DNA from: Lachnoclostridium sp. UBA2905
GTDB lineage: Bacteria; Bacillota; Clostridia; Lachnospirales; Lachnospiraceae
Length of the DNA stretch: 6,043 bases
Reading direction: 5' to 3'
NCBI GenBank assembly: GCA_002349525.1
Contig: DEDL01000037.1
Span: 1-6,043, forward strand
In this document: positions 1-5,303 of the stretch, piece by piece
How the letters are laid out: every line of letters starts with the position of its first letter
How positions within the stretch are numbered: the first letter of the stretch is position 1
Position numbers and translations under genes: made by a program
Notes under the pieces: model-generated
What the model saw: the letters and a program-made list of their open reading frames with translations, nothing else
Told to the model about the DNA's origin: nothing
Database searches by the model: none

Positions 1-70
1 TGAAGATATGGCGGGAATGTGTTGTGATGGAGAAAAAATAAGAATGTGTGGTTAAATCGTGAACCAGATA

Positions 71-99
71 TTGCACAAAAATGGAAAAGGTAATAGAAT
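71..99 (+). promoter_or_regulatory. Sigma-A-type promoter of the mntA-hepT operon
   Basis: A -35 box TTGCAC (71-76) and a -10 box TAGAAT (94-99) are separated by exactly 17 nt, close to the vegetative consensus. Transcription would start near 105-107, leaving a leader of about 65 nt before the first start codon at 171. No other hexamer pair of this quality lies between here and the gene. The assignment rests on sequence alone. Confidence 0.6.
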
Positions 100-112
100 G
101 TGAAAAAGAGCT

Positions 113-152
113 GCTATTAACATAGCTTCGCACCATAAATTTAAAAAATTTA
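113..152. promoter_or_regulatory. Two small palindromes in the leader, possible operator
   Basis: Between the predicted transcription start and the mntA start codon lie two perfect palindromes. One is GCTAT-TAAC-ATAGC (113-126). The other is TAAATTT-AAA-AAATTTA (136-152). The second sits directly upstream of the ribosome binding region (GAGGG 153-157, AAGGG 159-163). Toxin-antitoxin operons are often repressed by their own products through such dyads, so an operator role is plausible. AT-rich palindromes also arise by chance, so this stays tentative. Confidence 0.3.
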
Positions 153-170
153 GAGGGTAAGGGATAACAT

Positions 171-440
171 ATGAAACCGGATGAAGTGATTAGACAGGTT
201 GCTGATATTTGTAGAGAACATCGAGCGAAAAAAGTGATATTGTATGGATCAAGGGCAAAGGGAACAGCCAACAAACATAGTGATATAGATATTGCGGTGG
301 CAGAGGCAGATAATTTTGATGAACTGGTTGAAAAAGTGGATGAATTGCCAACATTATACAGTGTGGATTTATTGAACCTGGATACGTGTAAGAATGATTT
401 ATTATTGGAGGATATTAAACAATATGGACGCGAAATTTGA
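171..440 (+). CDS. mntA: MntA-like nucleotidyltransferase antitoxin (MNT domain)
   Basis: This 89-residue protein is a minimal nucleotidyltransferase of the MNT/KNT fold. The catalytic signature GSX10DXD is complete: G26-S27, then D38-I-D40, with a likely third acidic residue at D66 in SVDLLNLD. The short length is normal for stand-alone MNT antitoxins. In characterised MntA/HepT pairs the MNT protein transfers AMP from ATP onto a tyrosine of the HEPN toxin and so silences its RNase activity in the cytoplasm. The start at 171 is supported by AAGGG 7 nt upstream. The 3' end overlaps the next gene by 17 nt, which indicates co-transcription and probable translational coupling. Antitoxin function is inferred from the motif and the partner gene. 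Generic small nucleotidyltransferases share the same motif. Confidence 0.85.
   Translation: MKPDEVIRQVADICREHRAKKVILYGSRAKGTANKHSDIDIAVAEADNFDELVEKVDELPTLYSVDLLNLDTCKNDLLLEDIKQYGREI
407..411 (+). promoter_or_regulatory. Ribosome binding site that decides the hepT start
   Basis: GGAGG lies inside the mntA coding sequence, 12 nt upstream of the ATG at 424. The alternative upstream ATG at 394 has no such site in front of it and would add ten residues (starting MIYYW) encoded by the Shine-Dalgarno stretch itself. The start at 424 is therefore preferred. Confidence 0.6.
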
Positions 441-822
441 AAGACGTTTTCGATCGTTTTGTAATTCACTTAATGCATTGGCAGAGGCTAGACAAAGAGA
501 TTTTACGGATTCATTTGTATTGAGTGGGACAAGCGCAAAATTCAGTATTACATTTGATTTATCATGGAAAGTGATGAAGGATATATTGGTACAATATTAT
601 GCAATTACAGGGTTTGTAGCGGGTTCTCCGAAAGAAGTGTTACGGGAGTCCTTTAAAGCCAATCTGATTTCAGATGATGCATGGATGGATATGCTGAAAG
701 TAAGAAATGAGCTTGCTCATGATTATGATTGTGAGATTGTGAAAACACATTGCAATACTATTGTTAAGAAATATATTGATCTGTTTTATGAGTTTGAGGA
801 AGTAGTAAAAGCATTGCTATAG
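424..822 (+). CDS. hepT: HepT-like HEPN toxin, HI0074-type nucleotidyltransferase partner
   Basis: This 132-residue, probably all-helical protein belongs to the HEPN group that pairs with MNT proteins (HI0074 type). The catalytic RNase motif RX4H is R94-N-E-L-A-H99. It is followed by D100-Y101, giving the full RX4HXY signature. In characterised HepT toxins the arginine and histidine cut RNA, and the tyrosine is the residue AMPylated by MntA. Other family-like segments are FDLSWKVMKDIL (residues 44-55) and SPKEVLRESFKANLI (68-82). The gene directly follows and overlaps mntA by 17 nt. In the characterised Shewanella operon the toxin gene comes first, so here the order is reversed. No truncation is seen. 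Because all catalytic residues are intact, an active toxin is likely, though this is inferred. Confidence 0.85.
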   Translation: MDAKFERRFRSFCNSLNALAEARQRDFTDSFVLSGTSAKFSITFDLSWKVMKDILVQYYAITGFVAGSPKEVLRESFKANLISDDAWMDMLKVRNELAHDYDCEIVKTHCNTIVKKYIDLFYEFEEVVKALL

Positions 823-844
823 AAGAAAAATTTAGAAATTTGAT

Positions 845-900
845 TATAAAAGGTCAGATTCGTCAGTAACCATCGGGCTTGACGGGTTTGATCTTTTATA
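845..900 (+). terminator. Terminator-like two-tier hairpin after hepT
   Basis: A 12-bp outer stem pairs 845-856 (TATAAAAGGTCA) with 889-900 (TGATCTTTTATA), with one G-U wobble. A 5-bp inner stem pairs CGTCA (861-865) with TGACG (880-884). It begins 22 nt past the hepT stop codon and its descending arm contains CTTTTATA, so it could end the toxin-antitoxin transcript in either direction. It is longer than most intrinsic terminators, and a role as a structured RNA or element end is also possible. Confidence 0.4.
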
Positions 901-981
901 TTGCAGAAATATGACATAAAATGGATATGCGAATCTGCCGATATAAGATATAATAGATGCATTGAGTTTAACAAATTCTTT

Positions 982-1070
982 AGGTTACAATCGATGATGG
1001 GGTAAACGAAAAAGCAGTTTTGACATTGCAGGGAACTGCCCCTTCGTTTACACCATTTTCGATTTGACCT
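982..1070. repeat. Long imperfect palindrome with arms of about 38 nt
   Basis: The left arm (982-1019) and right arm (1034-1070) are imperfect reverse complements around a 14-nt loop. Going inward, the matching blocks are AGGT, AATCGA, ATGG, GTAAACGAA and GCAGTT, broken by short mismatched gaps and one single-base length difference. That is about 29 paired positions, far more than chance would give. No protein feature explains it. It could be a structured RNA, a recombination or transfer site, or a small palindromic element. The family is not recognised. Confidence 0.6.
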
Positions 1071-1081
1071 AATTGAACAAA

Positions 1082-1110
1082 GTAAGCGTCCGGGGAGCCG
1101 TGCCCTATGG
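1082..1110 (+). other. Possible terminal repeat of an IS66-family element (remnant)
   Basis: The stretch opens with GTAAGCGTCCGGGGAGCC. IS66-family insertion sequences characteristically have terminal repeats starting GTAAGCG. No IS66 tnpA, tnpB or tnpC coding sequence follows within the window, and no facing CGCTTAC end was found, so at most one end of a decayed or interrupted element is present. A seven-base match is weak evidence alone. Confidence 0.25.
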
Positions 1111-1204
1111 ACTTTCAATTCTTTGCTCTTACCCATGATTATATATGATTTTCCAAATGAAAGCTACAAAAAGTCGCATAAAACAGATAAATGGGCATGA
1201 CGAT

Positions 1205-1228
1205 AAAACCTCAGAGACTGAGATTTTT
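1205..1228 (-). terminator. Hairpin after the transposase gene, terminator or origin-end structure
   Basis: CTCAG (1210-1214) pairs with CTGAG (1218-1222) across a 3-nt loop. Past one mismatch, AAAA (1205-1208) pairs with TTTT (1224-1227). Read on the minus strand, the stem follows the transposase stop by about 22 nt and runs into GGTTTTAT, as an intrinsic terminator does. IS91-family origin ends also carry a small hairpin near here, so either role fits. Confidence 0.4.
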
Positions 1229-1249
1229 GAAAATATATGATGCTGCCTT

Positions 1250-2401
1250 TTAGCAACGTAGTGGTGTTCGAATCTGAGGTTTTCCGAGATGTCCGCCACA
1301 TACTTTACACACACAGACGTTGATTCCATAAAGATGCTCCAGTATCTGTGGCATTTCCATGTCACGAAGCTTGGAAATATACTTCCTACAGCCGAGGAGA
1401 TTCCTGCAAAGAGTTAGCTCCTGATTCTTGGTTCGGGAGCTTAACAATCCATAATGCCGGATACGGACAAAACGCCTTGGCGGTACATGCATGAGAAAAC
1501 GTCGGACAAACTCTATACCCGAAATGGTAAGTTCCTTCCACTGCCCTTCGTTGCGGTAATCCTTTACTGAAAAGGTAACAGTATCATCATCCGTGCGGAT
1601 AATGCGATGATTGCTGATGGCAATACGGTGGGTGTATTTTCCGAGGTAATTAATCACAGACTGCGCACCATTGAAAGTCTTTTTACAATGAGGTACCCAG
1701 TCTGTACCATAACAAGAATTCAAGAGTTCCTTGAATGTATAATGGTTATGGAACTTTTCAGCAGTACCATGAAATACAAGTTTATCCTCTTCCCACAGCC
1801 TCTTTAGTTCCTCCAGATATTTTCCGCGGAACACTTTAGAAATGACTTGGATTGGAAGAAAGAAATTTTCGCCATTGTCCTTCCACTGGTTGTTGGAAGT
1901 CAGTCCTCCACCCAGCAGAATGGTATGAATGTGGGGATGAAAGTTCATTTCAGAACCCCATGTATGTAAAATACAGATATGACCGACTTTTGCACCGAGA
2001 TGTTTTGAGTCGGCAGCCAGTTCACTGATGGTTGCGGAAGCTGCATGGTATAAGGCATCATAAAGGAGTTTTTGGTTACTGTAAATGACCGGATTTAGAA
2101 TATCAGGAACAGTAAAAACCAGATGGAAATAGGGAGCATCAAGGACATCCTCCCTGCGTGCATCCATCCACATCTCCTTCGGAACAGCCTGACACATGGG
2201 ACAACAGCGGTTGCGGCAGGAATTGTAATGAATCTGTACGGAACCACAATCCTCACATACACATACATTTGCACCATAGGCACCGGTCTTGCAGTTCATG
2301 ATGTTATGCGCAACCTTTGCCTGTATAGGAGAAGGTGAATACTGATCAAGGTATGCCGGATAAAAACGGTGAAAAATATCCTGTACTGTGGGCTTATCCA
2401 T
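1250..2401 (-). CDS. tnpA: IS91-family transposase (zinc-binding N-terminus, Y2 HUH nuclease)
   Basis: This 383-residue single-strand-cutting transposase has the IS91 layout. A cysteine-rich zinc-binding head includes C47, C49, C52, C62, C66, C67 and C70 with H58. The HUH metal-binding motif lies in H155-P-H157-I-H159. The catalytic block N251-YLGKYTHR has two tyrosines, Y252 and Y256, spaced as in Y2-type members. A second cysteine cluster, CVCKVC, is at 363-368. The family nicks one strand at the element origin and stays linked to DNA through a tyrosine. The length is close to that of known members and no frameshift is seen. The start at 2401 is chosen because AGGA (2413-2416) lies 11 nt upstream and because the ATG overlaps the recombinase stop by 8 nt (ATGGATAA), suggesting coupled translation. 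A longer frame reaches 2587 but lies inside the recombinase gene. Confidence 0.92.
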   Translation of the reverse strand: MDKPTVQDIFHRFYPAYLDQYSPSPIQAKVAHNIMNCKTGAYGANVCVCEDCGSVQIHYNSCRNRCCPMCQAVPKEMWMDARREDVLDAPYFHLVFTVPDILNPVIYSNQKLLYDALYHAASATISELAADSKHLGAKVGHICILHTWGSEMNFHPHIHTILLGGGLTSNNQWKDNGENFFLPIQVISKVFRGKYLEELKRLWEEDKLVFHGTAEKFHNHYTFKELLNSCYGTDWVPHCKKTFNGAQSVINYLGKYTHRIAISNHRIIRTDDDTVTFSVKDYRNEGQWKELTISGIEFVRRFLMHVPPRRFVRIRHYGLLSSRTKNQELTLCRNLLGCRKYISKLRDMEMPQILEHLYGINVCVCKVCGGHLGKPQIRTPLRC

Positions 2402-3242
2402 TGGCTGTACCATCCTTTCTGTCAAAAGGACTGCGTATGCCCATAAGGGATTTGTTGCTGACATGAAGATAAACCTCTGTTGATTTCGGATCACGGTGTC
2501 CAAGCAGTGCCTGGATATTCCTCTGTTCCACTCCCTGCTCCATAAGGTGAGTGGCAAAGCTGTGGCGGAGGCAGTGGGGAGTGACACCTGATAACCCGGC
2601 AGCCGCTGCAGAACGGCGGATAACCTGTTCCAGTGTACTTACGGTAAGATACTGCCCTGTAAACTGATTCGGAAACAAAATGCCTTTTGGTCTGCCTTTT
2701 TTGAACCAGTATTCTGTAAGAATCGCAAGGTTTCTTTCAGACAGAATGGTATAACGGTCCATCCGGTTCTTTGTATCCCGGATATGGATCTGCATGTTAG
2801 TACGTGAAATATCCTCGTAATGAAGGTGGATTACTTCGGAGACACGCATTCCGGAAGAATACATGGTGGCAAACATGGCTTTATATTTCAGGTCATCCGT
2901 AGCATCAAGAAGCTTATCGATTTCATTAACAGAAAGTACGACAGGGAGCTTGTGCTCTATCATCATGCGTGGAACGGTGATATCATCCCATAGAATGTGA
3001 AGTACATTCCGATAGAAAAAGCGGATGGCTGAATTATAAAGGTTGAGGGTGGTTGCTTTCAGACCATCGTCTTTCTTGGCAAGAAGAAAGTCCCTGACAT
3101 CCTGACAGGTAAGTTCTTCCGGAACTTTTCCCATGTAATTCAGGAAATAGGAAACATAGTTTTTGTAGCAGTTAATGGAACGCTCTTTGAGGTTACGGAT
3201 TTTTCCGGCTTCCTCAAGCTGTAATAAATATTTTTCGTACAT
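2394..3242 (-). CDS. Tyrosine recombinase / phage-type integrase linked to the IS91 transposase
   Basis: This 282-residue XerC/XerD-like recombinase has a SAM-like core-binding domain (about residues 1-85) and a catalytic domain (about 100-270). The catalytic set is complete: R133 (SGMRVSEV), K158 (DTKNR), H223 and R226 (HCLRHSFATHL), H249 (LLGHRDPKST) and the nucleophile Y258. The family cuts and rejoins DNA through a 3'-phosphotyrosine link at specific sites. The start at 3242 is supported by GGAGG (complement of 3250-3254) 7 nt upstream. A start at 3293 would place this site inside the coding sequence. The gene runs into the transposase gene with an 8-nt overlap, so the two are one operon. 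Recombinase genes are known companions of some IS91-family elements, perhaps to resolve dimers or join ends, but the role here is not shown by the sequence. Confidence 0.92.
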   Translation of the reverse strand: MYEKYLLQLEEAGKIRNLKERSINCYKNYVSYFLNYMGKVPEELTCQDVRDFLLAKKDDGLKATTLNLYNSAIRFFYRNVLHILWDDITVPRMMIEHKLPVVLSVNEIDKLLDATDDLKYKAMFATMYSSGMRVSEVIHLHYEDISRTNMQIHIRDTKNRMDRYTILSERNLAILTEYWFKKGRPKGILFPNQFTGQYLTVSTLEQVIRRSAAAAGLSGVTPHCLRHSFATHLMEQGVEQRNIQALLGHRDPKSTEVYLHVSNKSLMGIRSPFDRKDGTANG

Positions 3243-3248
3243 AATAAA

Positions 3249-3303
3249 TCCTCCATGAATTAAGATAGTAAACAAATGACCAGTAACTACCATTCATGGA
3301 GGA
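3249..3303 (-). repeat. 12-bp perfect inverted repeat covering the recombinase ribosome binding site
   Basis: TCCTCCATGAAT (3249-3260) and ATTCATGGAGGA (3292-3303) are perfect reverse complements, separated by 31 nt. On the minus strand the proximal arm contains the GGAGG of the recombinase gene. A transcript starting upstream of 3303 could fold and hide the ribosome binding site. Alternatively the arms are binding sites for the recombinase itself. A further ATTCATGG lies at 3354-3361. Confidence 0.6.
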
Positions 3304-3463
3304 GCATGAGCATCATAAAAATGCTTGTCTGAAAAGTGAAATGATGATATTCTATTCATGGCAGTAGTAGTGATGATCCTGTGTGTATATGGTTGTTATT
3401 TTGTGGTGATTTAACAATACCCTATTTAGGACGTGCTGGCTACTGCTTTTTTATAAAAGTAAG

Positions 3464-3501
3464 AAAAAACTGCGCCACAGCCTTGGCAGGCCATCGCGCA
3501 G
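3464..3501 (-). terminator. GC-rich hairpin with T-run on the minus strand
   Basis: CTGCGC (3470-3475) pairs with GCGCAG (3496-3501). Inside a 4x4 internal loop, GCC (3480-3482) pairs with GGC (3489-3491). On the minus strand the stem is followed at once by TTTTTT (complement of 3464-3469), the form of an intrinsic terminator that would stop transcription running towards the recombinase gene. On the plus strand a weaker ATTTTG follows, 35 nt before the merR-type start. The rest of the 3304-3536 gap shows only short repeats and no clear promoter. Confidence 0.4.
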
Positions 3502-3536
3502 CGATTTTGTTCAATCGGAATTTGTAAGGACAGAAA

Positions 3537-4352
3537 ATGAAGGAAGAATATTATCAAATTGGAGAAGTTAGCAGGATTACAGGAATTTCAAAGGATACTT
3601 TGCATTTTTATACAAAAATTGGGTTGGTAACACCGGACTATATCAACCCTGAAAATCATTATCATTATTATTCCAGATGGAATATGTACCAGTTAGATAT
3701 TATTACTACCTGCCGAAATTTGAAAATACCATTGGAAAAAGTAAAAGAAATTATATCATCCAGAGACAATGAAAAAGTAGTGAAGCTCCTTATGGAATAT
3801 CAGAGTGAAGCATTACGTCTCAGTCAATATTACAGGCAGGTAGCAGATGATATCAGCTGGTATTACGAAGAAAATGAGAATATTAAATTACAAGCGTCTG
3901 ATGATAAAGTACATATGGCATATTTTGAACCAGAAACAGTCATTGTAGGAAATCAGAAGCGAGAAGATTCATCTTACCATGCAAATCTTCAAGACGTTAT
4001 AAATCAGGAATTTCAGACAACAAATTTTGTTCGTCGGAAATATGGATATTTTTTGGATACAGAAAGATTTTTCTCTAATAAACTCAGAAAATACAGAGAA
4101 TACGTAAAACTGCCAGATGGTGATTACAGCTCTATAAGTTCTGAACATTTGTATACACTTCCTGGTGGAAATTATGCAGTATGTACGATACCGATTGAAA
4201 ATGAAACGGCTGACTTTTCCATAATGCTTAATTGGTTGAAAGAAAATCATTATAGAGCAGATGCTGTTTTTGCAGAAGAAGTGGGATTTCAGTTGTTTAA
4301 ATATATTTACCACTACTACTGTGAGATAAAAATACTTTTGGTTTCTGAATAA
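3537..4352 (+). CDS. MerR-family (BmrR-like) transcriptional activator of multidrug efflux
   Basis: This 271-residue regulator starts with a MerR winged helix-turn-helix (about residues 5-75). It includes the YYQIGEVSRITGISKDTLHFY segment split over residues 5-25, the wing around H43-Y44-Y45, and a second helical pair ending near K70-EII. A linking helix (about 78-112) should form the antiparallel dimer coiled coil. The C-terminal half (about 120-271) looks like the GyrI-like effector domain of BmrR-type proteins, which bind hydrophobic or cationic drugs. There is no C-terminal cysteine pair of a metal sensor. The start is supported by AAGGA (3526-3530) 6 nt upstream. A MerR-type promoter and a MATE pump gene follow directly, so its likely job is drug-induced activation of that pump. 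The exact ligand cannot be read from the sequence. Confidence 0.88.
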   Translation: MKEEYYQIGEVSRITGISKDTLHFYTKIGLVTPDYINPENHYHYYSRWNMYQLDIITTCRNLKIPLEKVKEIISSRDNEKVVKLLMEYQSEALRLSQYYRQVADDISWYYEENENIKLQASDDKVHMAYFEPETVIVGNQKREDSSYHANLQDVINQEFQTTNFVRRKYGYFLDTERFFSNKLRKYREYVKLPDGDYSSISSEHLYTLPGGNYAVCTIPIENETADFSIMLNWLKENHYRADAVFAEEVGFQLFKYIYHYYCEIKILLVSE

Positions 4353-4357
4353 AGCTA

Positions 4358-4388
4358 TTGACCGTGGAGTTACTACATGGTTTAAAAT
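4358..4388 (+). promoter_or_regulatory. MerR-type promoter/operator of the MATE gene (19-bp spacer)
   Basis: TTGACC (4358-4363) and TAAAAT (4383-4388) are separated by 19 nt, the over-long spacer typical of MerR-activated promoters. The spacer holds a dyad: ACCGTGGAGT (4361-4370) matches the reverse complement of 4372-4381 at 8 of 10 positions around one central base. The -35 box begins 5 nt after the regulator stop codon. In this family the dimer bends and untwists the spacer so that RNA polymerase can use both boxes. Confidence 0.85.
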
Positions 4389-4417
4389 ACCTTCTGAAGA
4401 AATTTCAGGAGGTTTTT
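4389..4417 (+). promoter_or_regulatory. Terminator-like hairpin overlapping the MATE ribosome binding site
   Basis: CCTTCTGAA (4390-4398) pairs with TTCAGGAGG (4404-4412), with one G-U wobble and a 5-nt loop, and is followed by TTTTT (4413-4417). The right arm contains AGGAGG (4407-4412), the ribosome binding site 9 nt before the MATE start. The predicted start of the MerR-type transcript (about 4394-4396) falls inside the left arm. Only read-through RNA from the regulator gene could therefore form the full hairpin, which would end that RNA or mask the site. Confidence 0.5.
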
Positions 4418-4421
4418 AGTT

Positions 4422-5303
4422 ATGGATATGGAAAATATATCAGTTTCCAAATTGCTTCTTAAAATGTCACCGCCAGTTATGCTGGCACTTCTCATTCAAT
4501 CTATATATAATATTGCAGACAGTTTTTTTGTTGCAAGATATTCAACAGAAGGACTTACGACACTGTCTATTATCTATCCTGTTCAGCTTCTTATTACTGC
4601 ATTGGCAACAGGGACAGGGGCAGGAGTCAATATTCTGATTTCAAGACTGGATGGAAGGGGAGAAACAGAGACACAACACGATATCATAAAAAGCGGACTG
4701 TTTTTAAATATGTTTCACTTTTTAATTTTTGCTTTTATTGGAAATATATTGGCAAATGCTTATTTTTCCCTTTCAACAGAAAATGCTCTGGTGAAAGCAC
4801 AGGGAATCATATACAGCAGAATCATTTTTAGTGGTTCTTTTGGATTATTTATAGAATCTATCTGTACTAAAATTCTTCAGGCAAGAGGAAATATGATAAT
4901 TCCAATGATTGCTCAGGTTACAGGTTCTGTTGTCAATATTGTATTAGATATAATATTGATTTTTGGAACGGGGCATATTCCAGCATTTGGTATCAGGGGA
5001 GCTGCTATTGCTACAGTGATCGGACAATGGGTGGCAATGGTGATTACATTACTTGCCGTAATGAAAAAATATTCTTTAAGGGGAACATTTAAGCCGGAAC
5101 TCTGTAAACAGATTTATGTAAATGGAACTGGTTCGATTGTAACACAATCCTTATATACGATTTATATTGTAGGTTTGAATATGATTTTGAAGATTTTTAC
5201 CGAGGATGCTGTAACCGTATTAGGGATATATTACAAAATACAGTCCTTCTTTTTTATTCCATTACTTGGGTTTCAACAGGTATTATTACCACTCTCCATA
5301 TAA
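4422..5303 (+). pseudogene. MATE-family multidrug efflux transporter, 5' part (interrupted)
   Basis: This is the N-terminal two thirds of a MATE (multi antimicrobial extrusion) transporter, an inner-membrane Na+/H+-driven drug exporter that normally has 12 membrane helices in about 440-460 residues. Family-like features are NIADSFFVARYSTEGL (residues 30-45), the small-residue-rich TALATGTGAGVNILISRL (59-76), NIVLDIILIFG (172-182) and GAAIATVIGQW (193-203). AGGAGG lies 9 nt before the ATG. The frame reads normally to LLGFQQVLLP-L (about residue 291), then runs into foreign sequence and stops at 5301-5303, giving a 293-residue truncated product. The missing portion resumes at 5576. The gene lies behind a MerR-type promoter, so the truncated protein may still be induced, but transport is unlikely. 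Confidence 0.85.

Larger units (their letters stand above)
823..1249. other. Non-coding, repeat-rich stretch between hepT and the transposase gene
   Basis: No convincing gene is seen in these 427 bases. Minus-strand reading frames run through the stretch but have no ribosome binding site and no recognisable protein features. It holds a hairpin (845-900), a large imperfect palindrome (982-1070), a GTAAGCG element-end motif (1082) and a terminator-like hairpin (1205-1228). It also holds an 8-bp inverted pair, CAGATTCG (855-862) with CGAATCTG (930-937), that would compete with the first hairpin. A TATAAT box at 949-954 lacks a matching -35 box. The density of inverted repeats suggests element ends or structured RNA rather than a plain spacer. 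Confidence 0.5.
1205..3303 (-). mobile_element. IS91-family-like element with an accessory tyrosine recombinase
   Basis: Two overlapping minus-strand genes, a tyrosine recombinase followed by an IS91-type HUH transposase, form one transposon-like unit. The given limits are minimal: they run from the hairpin after the transposase stop to the inverted repeat in front of the recombinase start. The true ends are uncertain. IS91-family elements move by a rolling-circle-like route, have no long terminal inverted repeats and make no target duplication. They prefer a GTTC/GAAC or CTTG/CAAG tetranucleotide beside the replication-origin end. A GAAC occurs at 1075-1078, beyond the transposase 3' end, and would fit such a target if the element reached that far. 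Both genes are intact, so mobility may be retained. Confidence 0.65.

Noticed and set aside
1..55. Possible 3' tail of an upstream gene entering from the window edge
   Set aside because: Short open stretches reach stops at 39-41 and 53-55, but neither shows a recognisable protein ending and both are too short to support a call.
949..954. TATAAT box in the 823-1249 gap
   Set aside because: No -35 box at a suitable distance and no gene downstream on that strand.
786..1136. Minus-strand frame of 116 codons downstream of hepT
   Set aside because: It runs through both hairpins and the large palindrome, has no clear ribosome binding site, and has no recognisable domain. Its 3' end overlaps hepT.
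1129..1365. Minus-strand frame of 78 codons
   Set aside because: It overlaps the 3' end of the transposase gene in another frame and has no domain features.
2402..2587. Upstream extension of the transposase frame to 2587
   Set aside because: The extra 62 codons lie inside the recombinase gene in another frame. The ATG at 2401 has a ribosome binding site and starts the family-like sequence.
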